Assembly: GCA_008682415.1 (NCBI GenBank)
Contig: VANK01000007.1
Location: 268,696 to 332,695, forward strand
Origin: Acidobacteria bacterium AB60
GTDB lineage: Bacteria > Acidobacteriota > Terriglobia > Terriglobales > Acidobacteriaceae
Direction of reading: 5' to 3'
Length of the DNA: 64,000 nt
Positions 26,006 through 35,776 of this stretch are shown one piece after another (the first letter of the stretch is position 1; every line of letters begins with the position of its first letter). The notes under the pieces were generated by a model. That model was not told the origin of the DNA, ran no database searches, and saw only the letters and a program-made list of their open reading frames with translations. The position numbers and the translations under genes are program-made.

Positions 26006-26626
26006 ATGGGACGAGAAGCCGAATGTGCCTGTGACTGGAATGGAAAGCAAGTCGAGGTGCGAGCGCTGATTGAACCGCCAGATCTGATTCTGCGCGGTGG
26101 CTTCCGGCAGCGGCTGCCCCTTGCGGAGTTGGAGAACGTCTCCGCAGACGGCGACCAACTGCGCTTCCGCTACCGCGGAGAAACCGTCGCGCTCGTCCTC
26201 GGGACGGCCATGGTCGCGCGCTGGCTTAAGTCGCTCACCGCGCCTCCTCCCACGCTTGCCAAAAAAATGGGAATCTCGGCGAAGACGGCGATCCGCATCT
26301 TTGGGTCCATGGACGATCCTGCATTGACGGAAGCGGTGTCGGCTGCGGCCTCTACCTCCGCACGGCCGCCTGACCTGATCCTCGCGCGCGTGAATATTCC
26401 CGCCGAACTCGAAAGCGCACTTGAATGTGCGGCGGAGCAGATAGAGGCGGGCGTGCCAATCTGGTTCATCTATCCCAAGGGCAAAGGGAGTGCGCTGGGC
26501 GAGAACCAGATCCGTGCGAAGGCGCTGGCCGCCGGGATGGTCGATACCAAGGTTGCCGCTGTTTCGGCGACATTGACAGCATTGCGATTCGTGAAGAGGA
26601 AGCAGCCAGCCGGTAATCTTGGCTGA
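26006..26626 (+). CDS. Two-part protein with DUF3052-like C-terminus
   Basis: A 206-residue soluble protein. The N-terminal part (about 1-75) is beta-rich (VEVRALIEPPDLILRGGFRQ). A Lys/Pro linker follows. The C-terminal part (about 85-200) has IRIFGSMDDPAL..., two stretches with VPIWFIYPKGKG, and GENQIRAKALAAGMVDTKVAAVSATLTALRFVKRK. That end resembles DUF3052, where a similar block closes the domain. No catalytic motif is visible. The ATG has AGGAGG about six bases upstream. The TPR gene follows 38 bases later in the same direction, so co-transcription is likely. Confidence 0.75.
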   Translation: MGREAECACDWNGKQVEVRALIEPPDLILRGGFRQRLPLAELENVSADGDQLRFRYRGETVALVLGTAMVARWLKSLTAPPPTLAKKMGISAKTAIRIFGSMDDPALTEAVSAAASTSARPPDLILARVNIPAELESALECAAEQIEAGVPIWFIYPKGKGSALGENQIRAKALAAGMVDTKVAAVSATLTALRFVKRKQPAGNLG

Positions 26627-26664
26627 GCCCGCTCATCAAGACCAACAGATCGAGGACATACGTT

Positions 26665-28566
26665 ATGGGTCAAGAGACATCCGAAAGCGCTTGCGAGAAT
26701 CCCGGGCGTGTTATTTCCGATACATTGAGGAGGAGTTCGCGTCGGCACACGTCGTTTTCAACCCTCCTTTGCGGCATGTCTCTCGCGATGTTCGTGGGCT
26801 GTGGGAGCCTCTCCCTTGCAGCCCAGCAAGCCGCGGCCATGGCAGGGCACGATATGAGCGGGATGCAACCGGTCCCCGCGCCGGAACAGCTTCCTGTTCC
26901 CATCAAAATGACTGGAATCGGCAATAGTCACATCGCTATCAAGGCGACGCCGGAGGCCCAGGCCTGGTTCGATCAGGGGCTGAGTCTGCTGCACGATTTC
27001 TGGGAATACGAATCGGCAAAGGCCTTCGAACAGGCGATTCGGGTGGATCCGAAGTGCGCAATGTGCTGGTGGGGACTGTCGCGGGCGGAGTCCTTCCGCG
27101 GGGAGGAGACCAAGCCCTATGCGGACAAGGCCCTGGATCAGGCCGTGAAGCTCGAGAATGAGGGCAGCGAGACAGACAAGCTTTACATCGACGCCGCCAA
27201 AGCCGAGCACGACGGCGGCGGCAAGCGCTCGGACGCGGCGACCGGAATCTATCGCAAGCTGGTGAGCGACGATCCGCATGATCTGCAGGCGCGCATCTTT
27301 CTCGCCGAGTCGTTGTGCGAAGGGTACGACAAGAACGGCGAGCCCAAGCCCGGGCAGAAAGAGTGCATCCAGATTCTCGAGGGTGTGCTCAAAGACGAGC
27401 CCAACGACTCCGCGGCGAACCACTATTGGATTCACGCCATCGAGGCAGGCAATCATCCCGAACGCGCCCTCAACAGTGCGGCGCTCCTGGCTAGCCTGTC
27501 GCCTACCTCTGGCCACATGGTCCACATGCCCGGGCATATTTACTTCCGAATCGGCGATTACGCAACGGCTGAGCACTGGTTCGCCGAATCGACCGCGGCC
27601 GATGAACGCTACATGCGTGATCAGCATGTCACCGTTGATGACGACTGGAATTACATTCACAACCTGATGTACGCGATCGCGAACCTTATGGAGCAGGGGA
27701 AGCTTGCCGATGCGAACGCCTTGAGCGATCACGCGCGCCAGGGCAGAGGCCAGCTTTCCACCTCTCTCTACATCTGGTCGGCCCGCGATCAGATGACCCG
27801 GGTCAATCATCGGCTTCCGGTTGCGCTGCGCCTGGGCGACTGGGATGCGGTGCTCCGGATGACTGAACAGGCCAGCTTTGACCGGGACAATACGCAAAAT
27901 CTGCGCGCCCTCACCAGTGAGTTAGCCGACTATGCGCGGGGAATGAAGGCGCTGGATTCCGGAGATCTAGCAGCGGCGCAAGCAGCGTCCGACAGAATGG
28001 ATGCCACACTCTGGAGGTTGCAGCAGCGCGCCGCCGACGACAAGGCCGATAAGGAAGAGCAGGAGAACGACAAGGATTCCAAGAGCAAAGACAAGACGCC
28101 GACCGAAGAACTGATGCCGGATGCGCTGCCCGATCCGCTGGTGAAAGGGCTAAGCGTGCAATCCCTGGAACTGCGCGCGGGCATCCTTGTGGCGCAGGGC
28201 AAGCTGGCGGAGGGGAAGAAGTTGTACGCGACTGCTCAGGCCGAGGAGAAGCGCCTCGGCTACCATGAGCCGCCCATGTATATCCGGCCGGTGGGCGAAA
28301 CCGAAGCAGCCGCCCTGATCAAGGCAAAGGACTATGCCGGTGCTGCTGCGGCCTATGAACGAGCCTTGGCCGAGCGCCCCAACTCCGGCTTCGCCCTGTA
28401 TGGCCTGGCACGAGTCAAAGAGATGCAAAAGGATGAATCAGGCGCGCGCGAAGCCTATGCTGCGTTTCTGAAAGCTTGGTCGCATGCTGATACCGACCTG
28501 ACGGAGATGGCGCACGCTCGCCAGTTCACAGGAGCTAGTGTTCAGGCTGTGGGATCGACGAGATGA
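26665..28566 (+). CDS. Large TPR-repeat secreted or membrane-anchored protein
   Basis: A 633-residue protein. A basic N-terminal stretch precedes a hydrophobic segment (about residues 36-53, LCGMSLAMFVGCGSLSLAA), so it has an unusually long signal or a membrane anchor; GCG could be a lipobox. After HDMSGMQP come helical repeats: QAWFDQGLSLLHDFWEYESAKAFEQAI, and late repeats around 535-615 (AAAAYERALAERPNSGFALYGLARVKEM). A Lys/Asp/Glu-rich linker lies near residue 455. Acidobacterial homologues are annotated only as tetratricopeptide proteins. It probably forms a protein-interaction scaffold in the periplasm. The start has GAGG about nine bases upstream. Confidence 0.85.
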   Translation: MGQETSESACENPGRVISDTLRRSSRRHTSFSTLLCGMSLAMFVGCGSLSLAAQQAAAMAGHDMSGMQPVPAPEQLPVPIKMTGIGNSHIAIKATPEAQAWFDQGLSLLHDFWEYESAKAFEQAIRVDPKCAMCWWGLSRAESFRGEETKPYADKALDQAVKLENEGSETDKLYIDAAKAEHDGGGKRSDAATGIYRKLVSDDPHDLQARIFLAESLCEGYDKNGEPKPGQKECIQILEGVLKDEPNDSAANHYWIHAIEAGNHPERALNSAALLASLSPTSGHMVHMPGHIYFRIGDYATAEHWFAESTAADERYMRDQHVTVDDDWNYIHNLMYAIANLMEQGKLADANALSDHARQGRGQLSTSLYIWSARDQMTRVNHRLPVALRLGDWDAVLRMTEQASFDRDNTQNLRALTSELADYARGMKALDSGDLAAAQAASDRMDATLWRLQQRAADDKADKEEQENDKDSKSKDKTPTEELMPDALPDPLVKGLSVQSLELRAGILVAQGKLAEGKKLYATAQAEEKRLGYHEPPMYIRPVGETEAAALIKAKDYAGAAAAYERALAERPNSGFALYGLARVKEMQKDESGAREAYAAFLKAWSHADTDLTEMAHARQFTGASVQAVGSTR

Positions 28567-28594
28567 GTTGTATCTCCCTTGGGGAGCCGAGCGT

Positions 28595-29338
28595 CTAAAG
28601 CAGCTTTCTGTAGAGCCCCGGGGTCGTTCGCATTCTTGACCGGAATGCATTGGTAAAGTGGCTCTGGCTCGAAAATCCAAGACGATGTGTTATCTCTGCC
28701 AGGGAGAGCTGGCGGTCTTTCAGCAGCCGGCATGCCGCCGTAATTCGATAGCGCTGAACGTAAGTCCACGGCGCCATCCCGGTCGTGGTTCGTAGACGCT
28801 GTGCAAACTCCTGCGGACCCAACCCCGCGCAACCAGCCAGCTGCAGCACGTCAAAGCCGGATTCCATGCGCTCATCGATGAATGTGTGGAGCCGTCGCAT
28901 TTGCGCAGCGGATAAGCGGCTTGAGGATATCGGGCGCGCTCGCTCGCGGCTGTGCTTCCGCAAGACATAGCCTGCGAGAAACGTCGCCACTGCATCCAGA
29001 TAAAGCGCGCCCCGTTCCCTGACTGTAGAGAACTCCGGCAGAAGCGTCTCGCCAACGGACTCGAGCAGGGCGTCACGGCCTCGGCTCAGCGGCAGGACTT
29101 CGAATCTTCCCCGCAAGCTGAGCTCCTCTGCTGTTTCTTCCAGCAGCGCCTGCGACAGCAGGAACACAACCACGCGCGAGCCCGGCCCCCACCCGGCGGA
29201 ATGACTCTGGTGCGGGGCATAGATATTGATCTCAACGGGGTCAGCCTTTGCCACAACCGGGGCCAGAAAACGAATAGAAACCTGCAGCTCGGCGTGGCTG
29301 TGTTCGGGCAGATGAGCGGCTACCGGACCACCACGCAT
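28595..29338 (-). CDS. AraC-family transcriptional regulator
   Basis: A 247-residue form is given from the ATG at 29338. The frame stays open to 29572, but the upstream part does not look like an AraC sensor, and the ATG at 29338 begins a cupin-like block MRGGPVAAHLPEHSHAELQ. The N-terminal cupin sensor spans about 1-125. Two helix-turn-helices lie at the C-terminus: LAGCAGLGPQEFAQRLRTTTGMAP and LAEITHRLGFSSQSHFTNAFR, the second with the family's GFSSQSHF signature. The gene is divergent from a flavodoxin-family gene, which it probably controls. The effector is unknown. Confidence 0.85.
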   Translation of the reverse strand: MRGGPVAAHLPEHSHAELQVSIRFLAPVVAKADPVEINIYAPHQSHSAGWGPGSRVVVFLLSQALLEETAEELSLRGRFEVLPLSRGRDALLESVGETLLPEFSTVRERGALYLDAVATFLAGYVLRKHSRERARPISSSRLSAAQMRRLHTFIDERMESGFDVLQLAGCAGLGPQEFAQRLRTTTGMAPWTYVQRYRITAACRLLKDRQLSLAEITHRLGFSSQSHFTNAFRSRMRTTPGLYRKLL

Positions 29339-29570
29339 CAGCTCCAGGCGCCTCGTTCGAATGCGCGTCTCCCGCGTGGGCGTCCAGCATTTCTGTGCCG
29401 TCCCGTCTTCCACCTGAGCGTCCTCCTGAGGATTTTGCAAGCAGAACCAGATTTGCAATACAGATGGCGGGAGCCTTGGATAGGCTCCCCATGATGTCTC
29501 ATGGCGCTCAGTTCCTCGCCTTTCTGCATGATACTGAGACTGACTCTGCTCCCCCCTCAGGAGGCCTTGC

Positions 29571-30242
29571 ATGACCCGTTTGATGGTTGTCTATCAATCT
29601 GAACGTGGCCACACCGCGAAATTAGCGGAAGGCGTCGCCGCAGGCGCGCGCAGCGTGCCCGGAGTCGAATGCCAATCGTGCGCCCTCAGTTGGGACGACG
29701 TGACCAAGGGCCGCTTTGCCAATGACAAGCTCTTCCAGGCGTTGGATGAGTGCGACGCAATCGTCTTTGGTTGCGCCACTTACATGGGCAGCGGCTCGGC
29801 GCTGTTCAAGGCATTCCTGGAGGCAGCCTTCCGCCCCTCATGGCTCGAACAGCGCTGGAAAGACAAGATCGCGGCTGGGTTCACCAATTCCGCGTCCCAG
29901 AGCGGAGACAAACTCTCAACCTTGTTTCAGCTCGCGGTCTTCGCCATGCAGATGAGCATGATCTGGGTCGGCGTGGGCGATCTACCCGGTAACAATTGGA
30001 GTGGGGGGTCACGCAACGACCTGAACCGGCTGGGAAGCTGGATGGGCATCATGGGTCAGAGCAACGCGGACGAAGACGGCCCCAGTGTTGGGGATATCGA
30101 CACCGCATATCGTCTGGGTGCCCGGGTCGCGTCTATCGGGCGCCGCTTCAAAGAGGGAACACCCTTCCAAACCGACCGCATAAGCGAGCCAGAATTTCGC
30201 CGAAAGAACGTCGAGCGTTCCAAAGCCGTCCATCAAGGTTGA
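29571..30242 (+). CDS. Flavodoxin-family (WrbA-like) FMN protein
   Basis: A 223-residue protein. The N-terminus MTRLMVVYQSERGHTAKLAEGV has the phosphate-binding S/T-x-x-G-x-T loop of flavodoxins. CDAIVFGCATYMGSGSALFKAFLEA is the second FMN loop, and DKIAAGFTNSASQSGDKLSTL the third, as in WrbA-like NAD(P)H:quinone oxidoreductases. It is longer than a plain flavodoxin and ends in a charged tail. The role is probably quinone or other two-electron reduction. The divergent AraC regulator suggests induction by a small molecule. Confidence 0.85.
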   Translation: MTRLMVVYQSERGHTAKLAEGVAAGARSVPGVECQSCALSWDDVTKGRFANDKLFQALDECDAIVFGCATYMGSGSALFKAFLEAAFRPSWLEQRWKDKIAAGFTNSASQSGDKLSTLFQLAVFAMQMSMIWVGVGDLPGNNWSGGSRNDLNRLGSWMGIMGQSNADEDGPSVGDIDTAYRLGARVASIGRRFKEGTPFQTDRISEPEFRRKNVERSKAVHQG

Positions 30243-30392
30243 CGGCCGGGTCGACCGGCTCACTGCGTCTCATCTTGTGGAACGCGACGAACCTCCGCAT
30301 CGCGTTTAGCCCGCTTCGACTACTCTTTGGTGCTATTGCGGCTGCCCCTCTTTTGGGACATAATCGCTCCAAATATCTTTTGACCAAAGCCT

Positions 30393-32087
30393 GTGCCTGC
30401 CCGTAACCACAAACTGGTGCGCTGGAGCGCCCTCACTTCCGCCGCCATCGTGCTCCTGATGTGTGGGCTGGCAGTGTACTTTTGCCAACAATTCTTCCAG
30501 GACACCCGTTGGGTTACCCACTCAACAGCGGTCATTGGGGAGATCAGGGCTACTCGCGCACAGATCGACAGAATTCTCGCCGCTCCTGCGGGCCAGCCAC
30601 CGGTCAGCATCGCTGTCGTGCTCGATCAGTTCGATCGCGCCGCCCAGATGACGCGCGACAATGCTCTGGAACAGCAGAGCTGCCAGGATTTCCGCCGCCT
30701 GCTGAGCAAGGTAAATGGGCGCGATCCCCAGGCCGACCTGGCCAACCTTCAGGGTGCGCACGCAATTTTAGGGAACATGCAGGCTGAGGAGTACCGGCTC
30801 CTCACGGTTCGGACACGAACCCAGGCCGAGGCCTCTCGCGATGCCGCCCTGGCAGTCTCCGCTCTGTGCGGAGCTCTGATCTGCCTCGGCATCATCATGA
30901 CTCTTGCCGCCCGGCGCGAGTTCCGCCTTCGGGCGAAGGCCGAAAAAGCGCTCCAGGCCGACAAGGACGAGCTCACTCGCTATGCGCGGGAACTGGCTCT
31001 GGTTTCAGCAGGCAGTGAACTCCTGCAGGCCGCCCAGGACGAGAAACAACTCACCCGCGCGGTCGCCCAGATTTTGGGCGAAATGCTTCCGGAGGCAAGC
31101 GGCTACTTTGCGCTCTTGAGCCCATCTAAAGACATCGTCGAGATCTGTGAATCGTGGGGCGACAACCCGGTCCCGAACGCATTTCCTCCCTCGGCCTGCG
31201 TGGCTCTCCAGCTTGGTCGCAAGGTTCATCGCAGCGAATCGCTTGTTCATATTCCCTGCAAGCATGTAAACCCCGACGCGGACAGCATCTGCATGCCCCT
31301 GCGCAGCCCCACCGGATTTCTCGGGGTCATTCATGTGGAAAGCGCGAATCCGATCGCTACCAAGCGGGCCGATTCGATAGCGCTGTTCACGGCGCAGATC
31401 ACCCTCGCGCTCACCAACCTGCGCATGCGGGATGCGCTCCGCAGCCAGTCGGTGCGCGACCCGTTGACCGGGCTTTTCAATCGCCGCTACTTCGATGAGA
31501 CGCTGCAGCGAGAACTCGCAGCCTACAGGCGGGGCGGGGCATCGCTGTGCGTTCTAATGCTCGATCTGGACCATTTCAAACGAGTCAACGACACCTTTGG
31601 ACACGCCGCCGGGGACGATGCGCTACGCGCGCTGGGGCGGCTGATGCGTTCCACCTTCCGCGAGAGTGACGTGATCTGTCGCTACGGGGGAGAGGAATTC
31701 GCGGTCATCCTGATGAACGCGGACCTGGAGAGCGCCTTTGCCAAGGCCGAGATGTTCCGCAGCGCCGTGGAGCGTATCGATATTAGTTCCCAGGGCCGCG
31801 ATCTGGGGCGCATGACGACATCAGTGGGCGTCGCCTGCTGCAGCGAATTCGATGATGCCGCCAAGCTGGTGCATGCGGCCGATGCGGCCCTCTACCAGGC
31901 GAAGCGGAGAGGCCGCAACGGCACCTGCGTCTGCAGTCTGGAGTCCGGCGCGCTTCCCGCTATTCAGCCTTCCCTCGCCCTCGAAACGCATTGGCCGAAC
32001 ACGGATACCGCGCTCAACAGCGAGCGCGCCCATCGCACGACGTCGCGCATTCTGCCCATCAGCGCTCCGCCCACACGACCTGTGTAG
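30393..32087 (+). CDS. Membrane diguanylate cyclase (CHASE3-like-GAF-GGDEF)
   Basis: A 564-residue protein. Two transmembrane helices (about 12-30 and 150-168) enclose a helical sensor with a W-x-x-H-S start reminiscent of CHASE3. A coiled coil (170-215) leads to a GAF-type domain (about 210-345). The GGDEF domain (about 355-515) contains DPLTGLFNRRYFDE, MLDLDHFKRVNDTFGH and the active signature RYGGEEF, with an inhibitory RxxD site (RESD) five residues before it. It should make c-di-GMP and be feedback inhibited. The start is GTG. A Pro/Arg-rich tail follows the catalytic domain. Another c-di-GMP protein is at 56.4 kb. Confidence 0.93.
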   Translation: MPARNHKLVRWSALTSAAIVLLMCGLAVYFCQQFFQDTRWVTHSTAVIGEIRATRAQIDRILAAPAGQPPVSIAVVLDQFDRAAQMTRDNALEQQSCQDFRRLLSKVNGRDPQADLANLQGAHAILGNMQAEEYRLLTVRTRTQAEASRDAALAVSALCGALICLGIIMTLAARREFRLRAKAEKALQADKDELTRYARELALVSAGSELLQAAQDEKQLTRAVAQILGEMLPEASGYFALLSPSKDIVEICESWGDNPVPNAFPPSACVALQLGRKVHRSESLVHIPCKHVNPDADSICMPLRSPTGFLGVIHVESANPIATKRADSIALFTAQITLALTNLRMRDALRSQSVRDPLTGLFNRRYFDETLQRELAAYRRGGASLCVLMLDLDHFKRVNDTFGHAAGDDALRALGRLMRSTFRESDVICRYGGEEFAVILMNADLESAFAKAEMFRSAVERIDISSQGRDLGRMTTSVGVACCSEFDDAAKLVHAADAALYQAKRRGRNGTCVCSLESGALPAIQPSLALETHWPNTDTALNSERAHRTTSRILPISAPPTRPV

Positions 32088-32121
32088 ACTGCGCGTGGTC
32101 TTGAGTTGTACTCGAGCCAGA

Positions 32122-32418
32122 TCACTTCTGGTGCGACAGGAACGCTTCCGCCAGGGCTGCCCATTCGTCCTCGAGCGTCGGACGGTGAAAATCGCGGCCG
32201 GACCTTCGATACCAATAATCGGCGTTCCAGTCCGCGCCCTCCTTGCGATGCAGATAGGCGTGGACGGCCATTCCCTCCGTTGTCTCGAGCGCGTCAACCA
32301 GGCCGTGAGCCCTCTGCCAATCGCCTTTCGCATCCCACCAGAGTGCCTCCAGCGGCGGCCGGAGCTCCGCAGGAGGATGGTCGTTGCTCAGCGATCTTCG
32401 GAACTCGCCTAAGTTCAT
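32122..32418 (-). CDS. Small conserved hypothetical protein
   Basis: A 98-residue soluble protein. The blocks DWQRAHGLVDALETTEGMAV, HAYLHRKEGADWNADYWYRR and RPTLEDEWAAL match a conserved hypothetical family seen in many bacteria with a (D)W..AH.lv......ahaylHR.EGD..NA.YWY pattern. The His- and Trp-rich core looks structural or metal-linked, but no activity is known. It is divergent from the M23 lipoprotein gene, with 101 bases between the starts. The ATG at 32418 has GAGG upstream on the minus strand. Confidence 0.8.
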   Translation of the reverse strand: MNLGEFRRSLSNDHPPAELRPPLEALWWDAKGDWQRAHGLVDALETTEGMAVHAYLHRKEGADWNADYWYRRSGRDFHRPTLEDEWAALAEAFLSHQK

Positions 32419-32519
32419 CGTCTCCTCTGACCTCCCGTCGGATGCCCGTCATCGTCTCGATGTTAGCGCAGCTGATTCGTCCGCGCATGCGGCAGCCTGC
32501 TGACGGCTAGAATTCTGTT

Positions 32520-33887
32520 GTGCGCGACTTTAGATTCTCCTCTACCTTGCTTCCGTTGATTCCGTGTATCGCCCTCGTCGGGTGCGGCGGTAAGCCGTCG
32601 ATCGATGTGCCAGTTTCCCTGACGACCATCGGACAGGCCACTCCCGTCGCCGTGACAGTGCACGAGACCCACGGTGTCAAAAAGGCGACCGCGATGCTGG
32701 AACAGAACGGAACCCAGTACCCTGTGTGGCAGACGGGCGAGGCCAAGGGCCCCGACGCAACGTTCAAGTTCACCGTGGGGGCCAGGACCACCCCACAGTT
32801 AAAGGACGGAAAGGCGCGGCTGATTATCGAGGCGACCGGGGGCGGATTCATGGGCGGAACCGCGCAATTAGAGCGCGATGTTACCGTGGCAACCCAGCCG
32901 CCCCAGGTAAGCGCCGACTCCGATCAACACTACCTCTATCTGGGGATGGCTGACCTGGCCACGATGAACGTGACTGGATCGTATACGGCGGCGGGTGTGC
33001 GCGTCGGCGATCAGACCTTTCGTGCGTGGCCCATGCCCGGCGGCAAGCCGGGACTCTTCTCGCTCTTTGCCTTCGCCTGGAACATGCCTCAGGGGACCAC
33101 GCCGCTGGTCTTCGCGTCGAATGGCGCCGGCAACGATGTGACCACGCCGCTTACCGTCATCTTTCCCAAGAAAGAGCAGCCCGTCTACACGCAGCACACC
33201 ATACAGGTGTCAGATCAATTCATGCAAAAGGTGCTCGGCGAGCTTGATCCCAACGGAACGGGCGATCCGGTGGCCCGCTTCGTCAGAATCAACAGCGAGA
33301 TGCGCAAGGCCAACAACAAGACCCTCGCCGATCTCCGGCTCAAATCCGCTGATCATTTCCTGTGGTCGCAGCCGTTCACCCGCCAGAGCCATTCCGCGGC
33401 AGAGGCTACCTTCGCCGATGTCCGCAGCTACATCTACCACGGGCAGAAGATCGATCAACAGGTGCATCTGGGATATGACCTGGCTGTGACCCAGCACGTC
33501 GGGGTCGAAGCTTCCAATGATGGCCGTGTCGTGTGGGCCGCGCCGCTCGGGATCTACGGCAACTGCATCGTGGTCGACCACGGCTATGGGCTGCAGACGA
33601 TCTATGGCCATCTGAGCCGCATCGACGTGCACGAAGGCGACATGGTGAAGCGTGGCGGTGTCATGGGCCTGAGCGGCATGACGGGCATGGCCGGCGGAGA
33701 TCACGTCCACTTCGCCATGCAACTGGACGGCGTGCAGATCGATCCCAAGGAGTGGTGGGATCCGCACTGGATCAAGGATCACGTCGCGCGGCGTGTGGAC
33801 CTGCCCGGCTTTACGGAACAGGCCGCGGCTCCTGCGGGCGAGTCGCCAAAACGGCACAGCGCCGGGAAGCATAGCCACCACCGATAG
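32520..33887 (+). CDS. M23-family peptidase lipoprotein
   Basis: A 455-residue envelope protein. The signal sequence ends in the lipobox LVGC-GG (Cys at residue 22), so it should be a lipoprotein. Residues 25-240 form an all-beta region without a recognised name. The M23 LytM domain (about 300-420) has HLGYDLAVTQHVGVEA, with the HxxxD zinc ligands; GIYGNCIVVDHGYGLQTIYGHLS, the conserved G-x-G/V-DHG block; and GGDHVHFAM, with the HxH ligands. All zinc ligands appear intact, so peptidoglycan endopeptidase activity is likely. The start is a GTG. The tail (430-455) is His/Lys-rich. It is convergent with glnS. Confidence 0.9.
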   Translation: MRDFRFSSTLLPLIPCIALVGCGGKPSIDVPVSLTTIGQATPVAVTVHETHGVKKATAMLEQNGTQYPVWQTGEAKGPDATFKFTVGARTTPQLKDGKARLIIEATGGGFMGGTAQLERDVTVATQPPQVSADSDQHYLYLGMADLATMNVTGSYTAAGVRVGDQTFRAWPMPGGKPGLFSLFAFAWNMPQGTTPLVFASNGAGNDVTTPLTVIFPKKEQPVYTQHTIQVSDQFMQKVLGELDPNGTGDPVARFVRINSEMRKANNKTLADLRLKSADHFLWSQPFTRQSHSAAEATFADVRSYIYHGQKIDQQVHLGYDLAVTQHVGVEASNDGRVVWAAPLGIYGNCIVVDHGYGLQTIYGHLSRIDVHEGDMVKRGGVMGLSGMTGMAGGDHVHFAMQLDGVQIDPKEWWDPHWIKDHVARRVDLPGFTEQAAAPAGESPKRHSAGKHSHHR

Positions 33888-33902
33888 ATCCCGCTGGTGG
33901 TG
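33875..33902. terminator. Hairpin between convergent M23 and glnS genes
   Basis: CACCACC (33876-33882) pairs with GGTGGTG (33896-33902) across a 13-base loop. It overlaps the last codons of the M23 gene and precedes the glnS stop on the other strand. It could help terminate both, but the T-tract is missing. Confidence 0.3.
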
Positions 33903-33909
33903 ATGCGGC

Positions 33910-35631
33910 CTAGCTCCCGGTCTTCTTCTCGATCTTGGCCCAGGTGTCTTTCAGTGGCAGCGTGCGATTGAAAACCAGCGCGCCTTCCGTACTGTGGATG
34001 TCAGCCGTGAAGTAGCCTACTCGCTCAAACTGGAAAGGTGCGCCGGGCTGGGCTGAGGCCAGCGAAGGCTCAAGCTTCGCATCCGAAATTATTTCGAGCG
34101 AGTTGGGATTGAGATTATCCAGGAAGCTGCCGCCTTCCGCGCAGTCGTTGGGATCGGGCTTGGCGAAGAGCTTCTCGTAGAGCCGCACCTCGGCCGTCAG
34201 TGCGTGCGCCGTCGACACCCAGTGAATCGTCGACTTCACCTTGCGTCCATCAGGCGAGTTGCCGCCGCGGCTCGCCGGGTCATAGGTGCAGTGCACTTCC
34301 ACCACGTTCCCTTCCGAATCTTTCACCACGGTCTGGGCCGTGATGAAGTACGCGTTCCGCAGGCGAACCTCCTTGCCGGGCGAGAGACGATAGTACTTCG
34401 GCGGTGGCACTTCCCGGAAATCGTCCTGCTCGATGTAGATCTCGCGGGAGAACGGCACCTGCCGGGTGCCCGCCTCGAGGTCCTCCGGGTTGTTGGCCAC
34501 CTCCATGTGTTCGGTCTGGCCTTCCGGATAATTTGTAATTACAACCTTCAGCGGGCGCAGGACGGCCATCGCGCGCAGGGCGCGGTGATTCAGATCGTCG
34601 CGCTGGAAGTGCTCCAGCATCTCGATGTCCACAATGCCGTTGGTCCGGGAGACCCCCGCCTGCGCCACGAAAGCGCGTATTGCCTCTGGCGTGAAGCCAC
34701 GACGGCGCAGACCCGACAGGGTCGGCATGCGCGGATCATCCCATCCACTTACGCGGCCCTCCTGCACCAGTTGCAGAAGCTTGCGCTTGCTGAGCAGCGT
34801 GTAGGTGATCGAGAGCCGATCAAATTCGATCTGCTGGGAAGGGAAGATGCCCAGGTTTTCGATGAACCAGCGGTAAAGCGGCTGATGGTCGGCAAACTCG
34901 AGGGAGCACATGGAGTGCGTCACGTTCTCGATCGAATCCGACTGCCCGTGCGCATAATCGTACATCGGGTAGATGCACCAGTCGTCGCCCGTGCGGTGAT
35001 GGGTCGCGTGCAGGATCCGGTACATGACCGGATCGCGCATGTTCAGGTTGGGCGAAGACATGTCGATCTTCGCGCGCAGCACGCGGCTGCCGTCGGGAAA
35101 CTCGCCTGCCCTCATCCGTTGAAACAGGTCCAGGTTCTCTTCGACGGGACGATCCCGGTACGGAGAGTTCCTGCCCGGCTCGGTCAGCGTTCCGCGATGC
35201 TGACGAATCTCCTCGGCGCTCAGGTCATCCACGTAAGCCTTGCCGTCCCGGATAAGCTTGAGCGCCCACTCGTACAGTTGGCCAAAGTAATCGGAGGCAT
35301 AGCAAAGGCGCTCCCAGTCAAAACCAAGCCAATGCACGTCGCGCTGGATAGAGTCGACGTACTCCTGCTCCTCCTTCTCCGGATTCGTATCGTCGAAGCG
35401 CAGGTTGGTCTTGCCGCCGAAATCGTCCGCCAGCCCGAAGTCGATGCAGATCGCCTTCGCATGGCCAATATGGAGATAGCCATTGGGCTCAGGCGGAAAC
35501 CGCGTCTGAATCACAGCGTCGCCAAATTTGCGCGTCGCGGCATCTTCAGCAATCTGCTCGCGGAGAAAGTTTGAGGCGGGACGCGGCTCGGAACTGGGGG
35601 TCTCGGGTGCTGCGGTGTTGCTGTTCGTCAT
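33910..35631 (-). CDS. glnS: Glutaminyl-tRNA synthetase
   Basis: A 573-residue class Ic aminoacyl-tRNA synthetase that attaches glutamine to tRNA-Gln. RFPPEPNGYLHIGHAKA contains the HIGH signature, NLRFDDTNPEKE follows as in GlnRS rather than bacterial GltX, and LLSKRKL is the KMSKS-type loop. DDWCIYPMYDYAHGQSDSIE is the GlnRS active-site block. The beta-barrel anticodon-binding domain begins near residue 350. The length matches bacterial GlnS. Its presence implies direct charging of tRNA-Gln in this organism, although an amidotransferase route may coexist. It lies 145 bases downstream of dapB in the same direction, with its own candidate promoter. Confidence 0.97.
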   Translation of the reverse strand: MTNSNTAAPETPSSEPRPASNFLREQIAEDAATRKFGDAVIQTRFPPEPNGYLHIGHAKAICIDFGLADDFGGKTNLRFDDTNPEKEEQEYVDSIQRDVHWLGFDWERLCYASDYFGQLYEWALKLIRDGKAYVDDLSAEEIRQHRGTLTEPGRNSPYRDRPVEENLDLFQRMRAGEFPDGSRVLRAKIDMSSPNLNMRDPVMYRILHATHHRTGDDWCIYPMYDYAHGQSDSIENVTHSMCSLEFADHQPLYRWFIENLGIFPSQQIEFDRLSITYTLLSKRKLLQLVQEGRVSGWDDPRMPTLSGLRRRGFTPEAIRAFVAQAGVSRTNGIVDIEMLEHFQRDDLNHRALRAMAVLRPLKVVITNYPEGQTEHMEVANNPEDLEAGTRQVPFSREIYIEQDDFREVPPPKYYRLSPGKEVRLRNAYFITAQTVVKDSEGNVVEVHCTYDPASRGGNSPDGRKVKSTIHWVSTAHALTAEVRLYEKLFAKPDPNDCAEGGSFLDNLNPNSLEIISDAKLEPSLASAQPGAPFQFERVGYFTADIHSTEGALVFNRTLPLKDTWAKIEKKTGS

Positions 35632-35683
35632 TGCAGGTCCTTCAGAGAGGCGAAAAAGAACGCACTGCCTAAGATATTTCTGG

Positions 35684-35712
35684 AATATCCAAGTTTATCG
35701 CACTGGATACAA
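35684..35712 (-). promoter_or_regulatory. Candidate glnS promoter
   Basis: On the minus strand TTGTAT (35712-35707) is separated by 17 bases from GATATT (35689-35684), about 55 bases before the glnS ATG. The -10 box is one arm of the inverted repeat GATATT-N5-AATATC (35673-35689). Confidence 0.4.
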
Positions 35713-35776
35713 GTGCTGCGCCTCAAGCGGCGGACCCGCAGAGACTATATCCAAAACGCGGACACGTGCCGCCGGG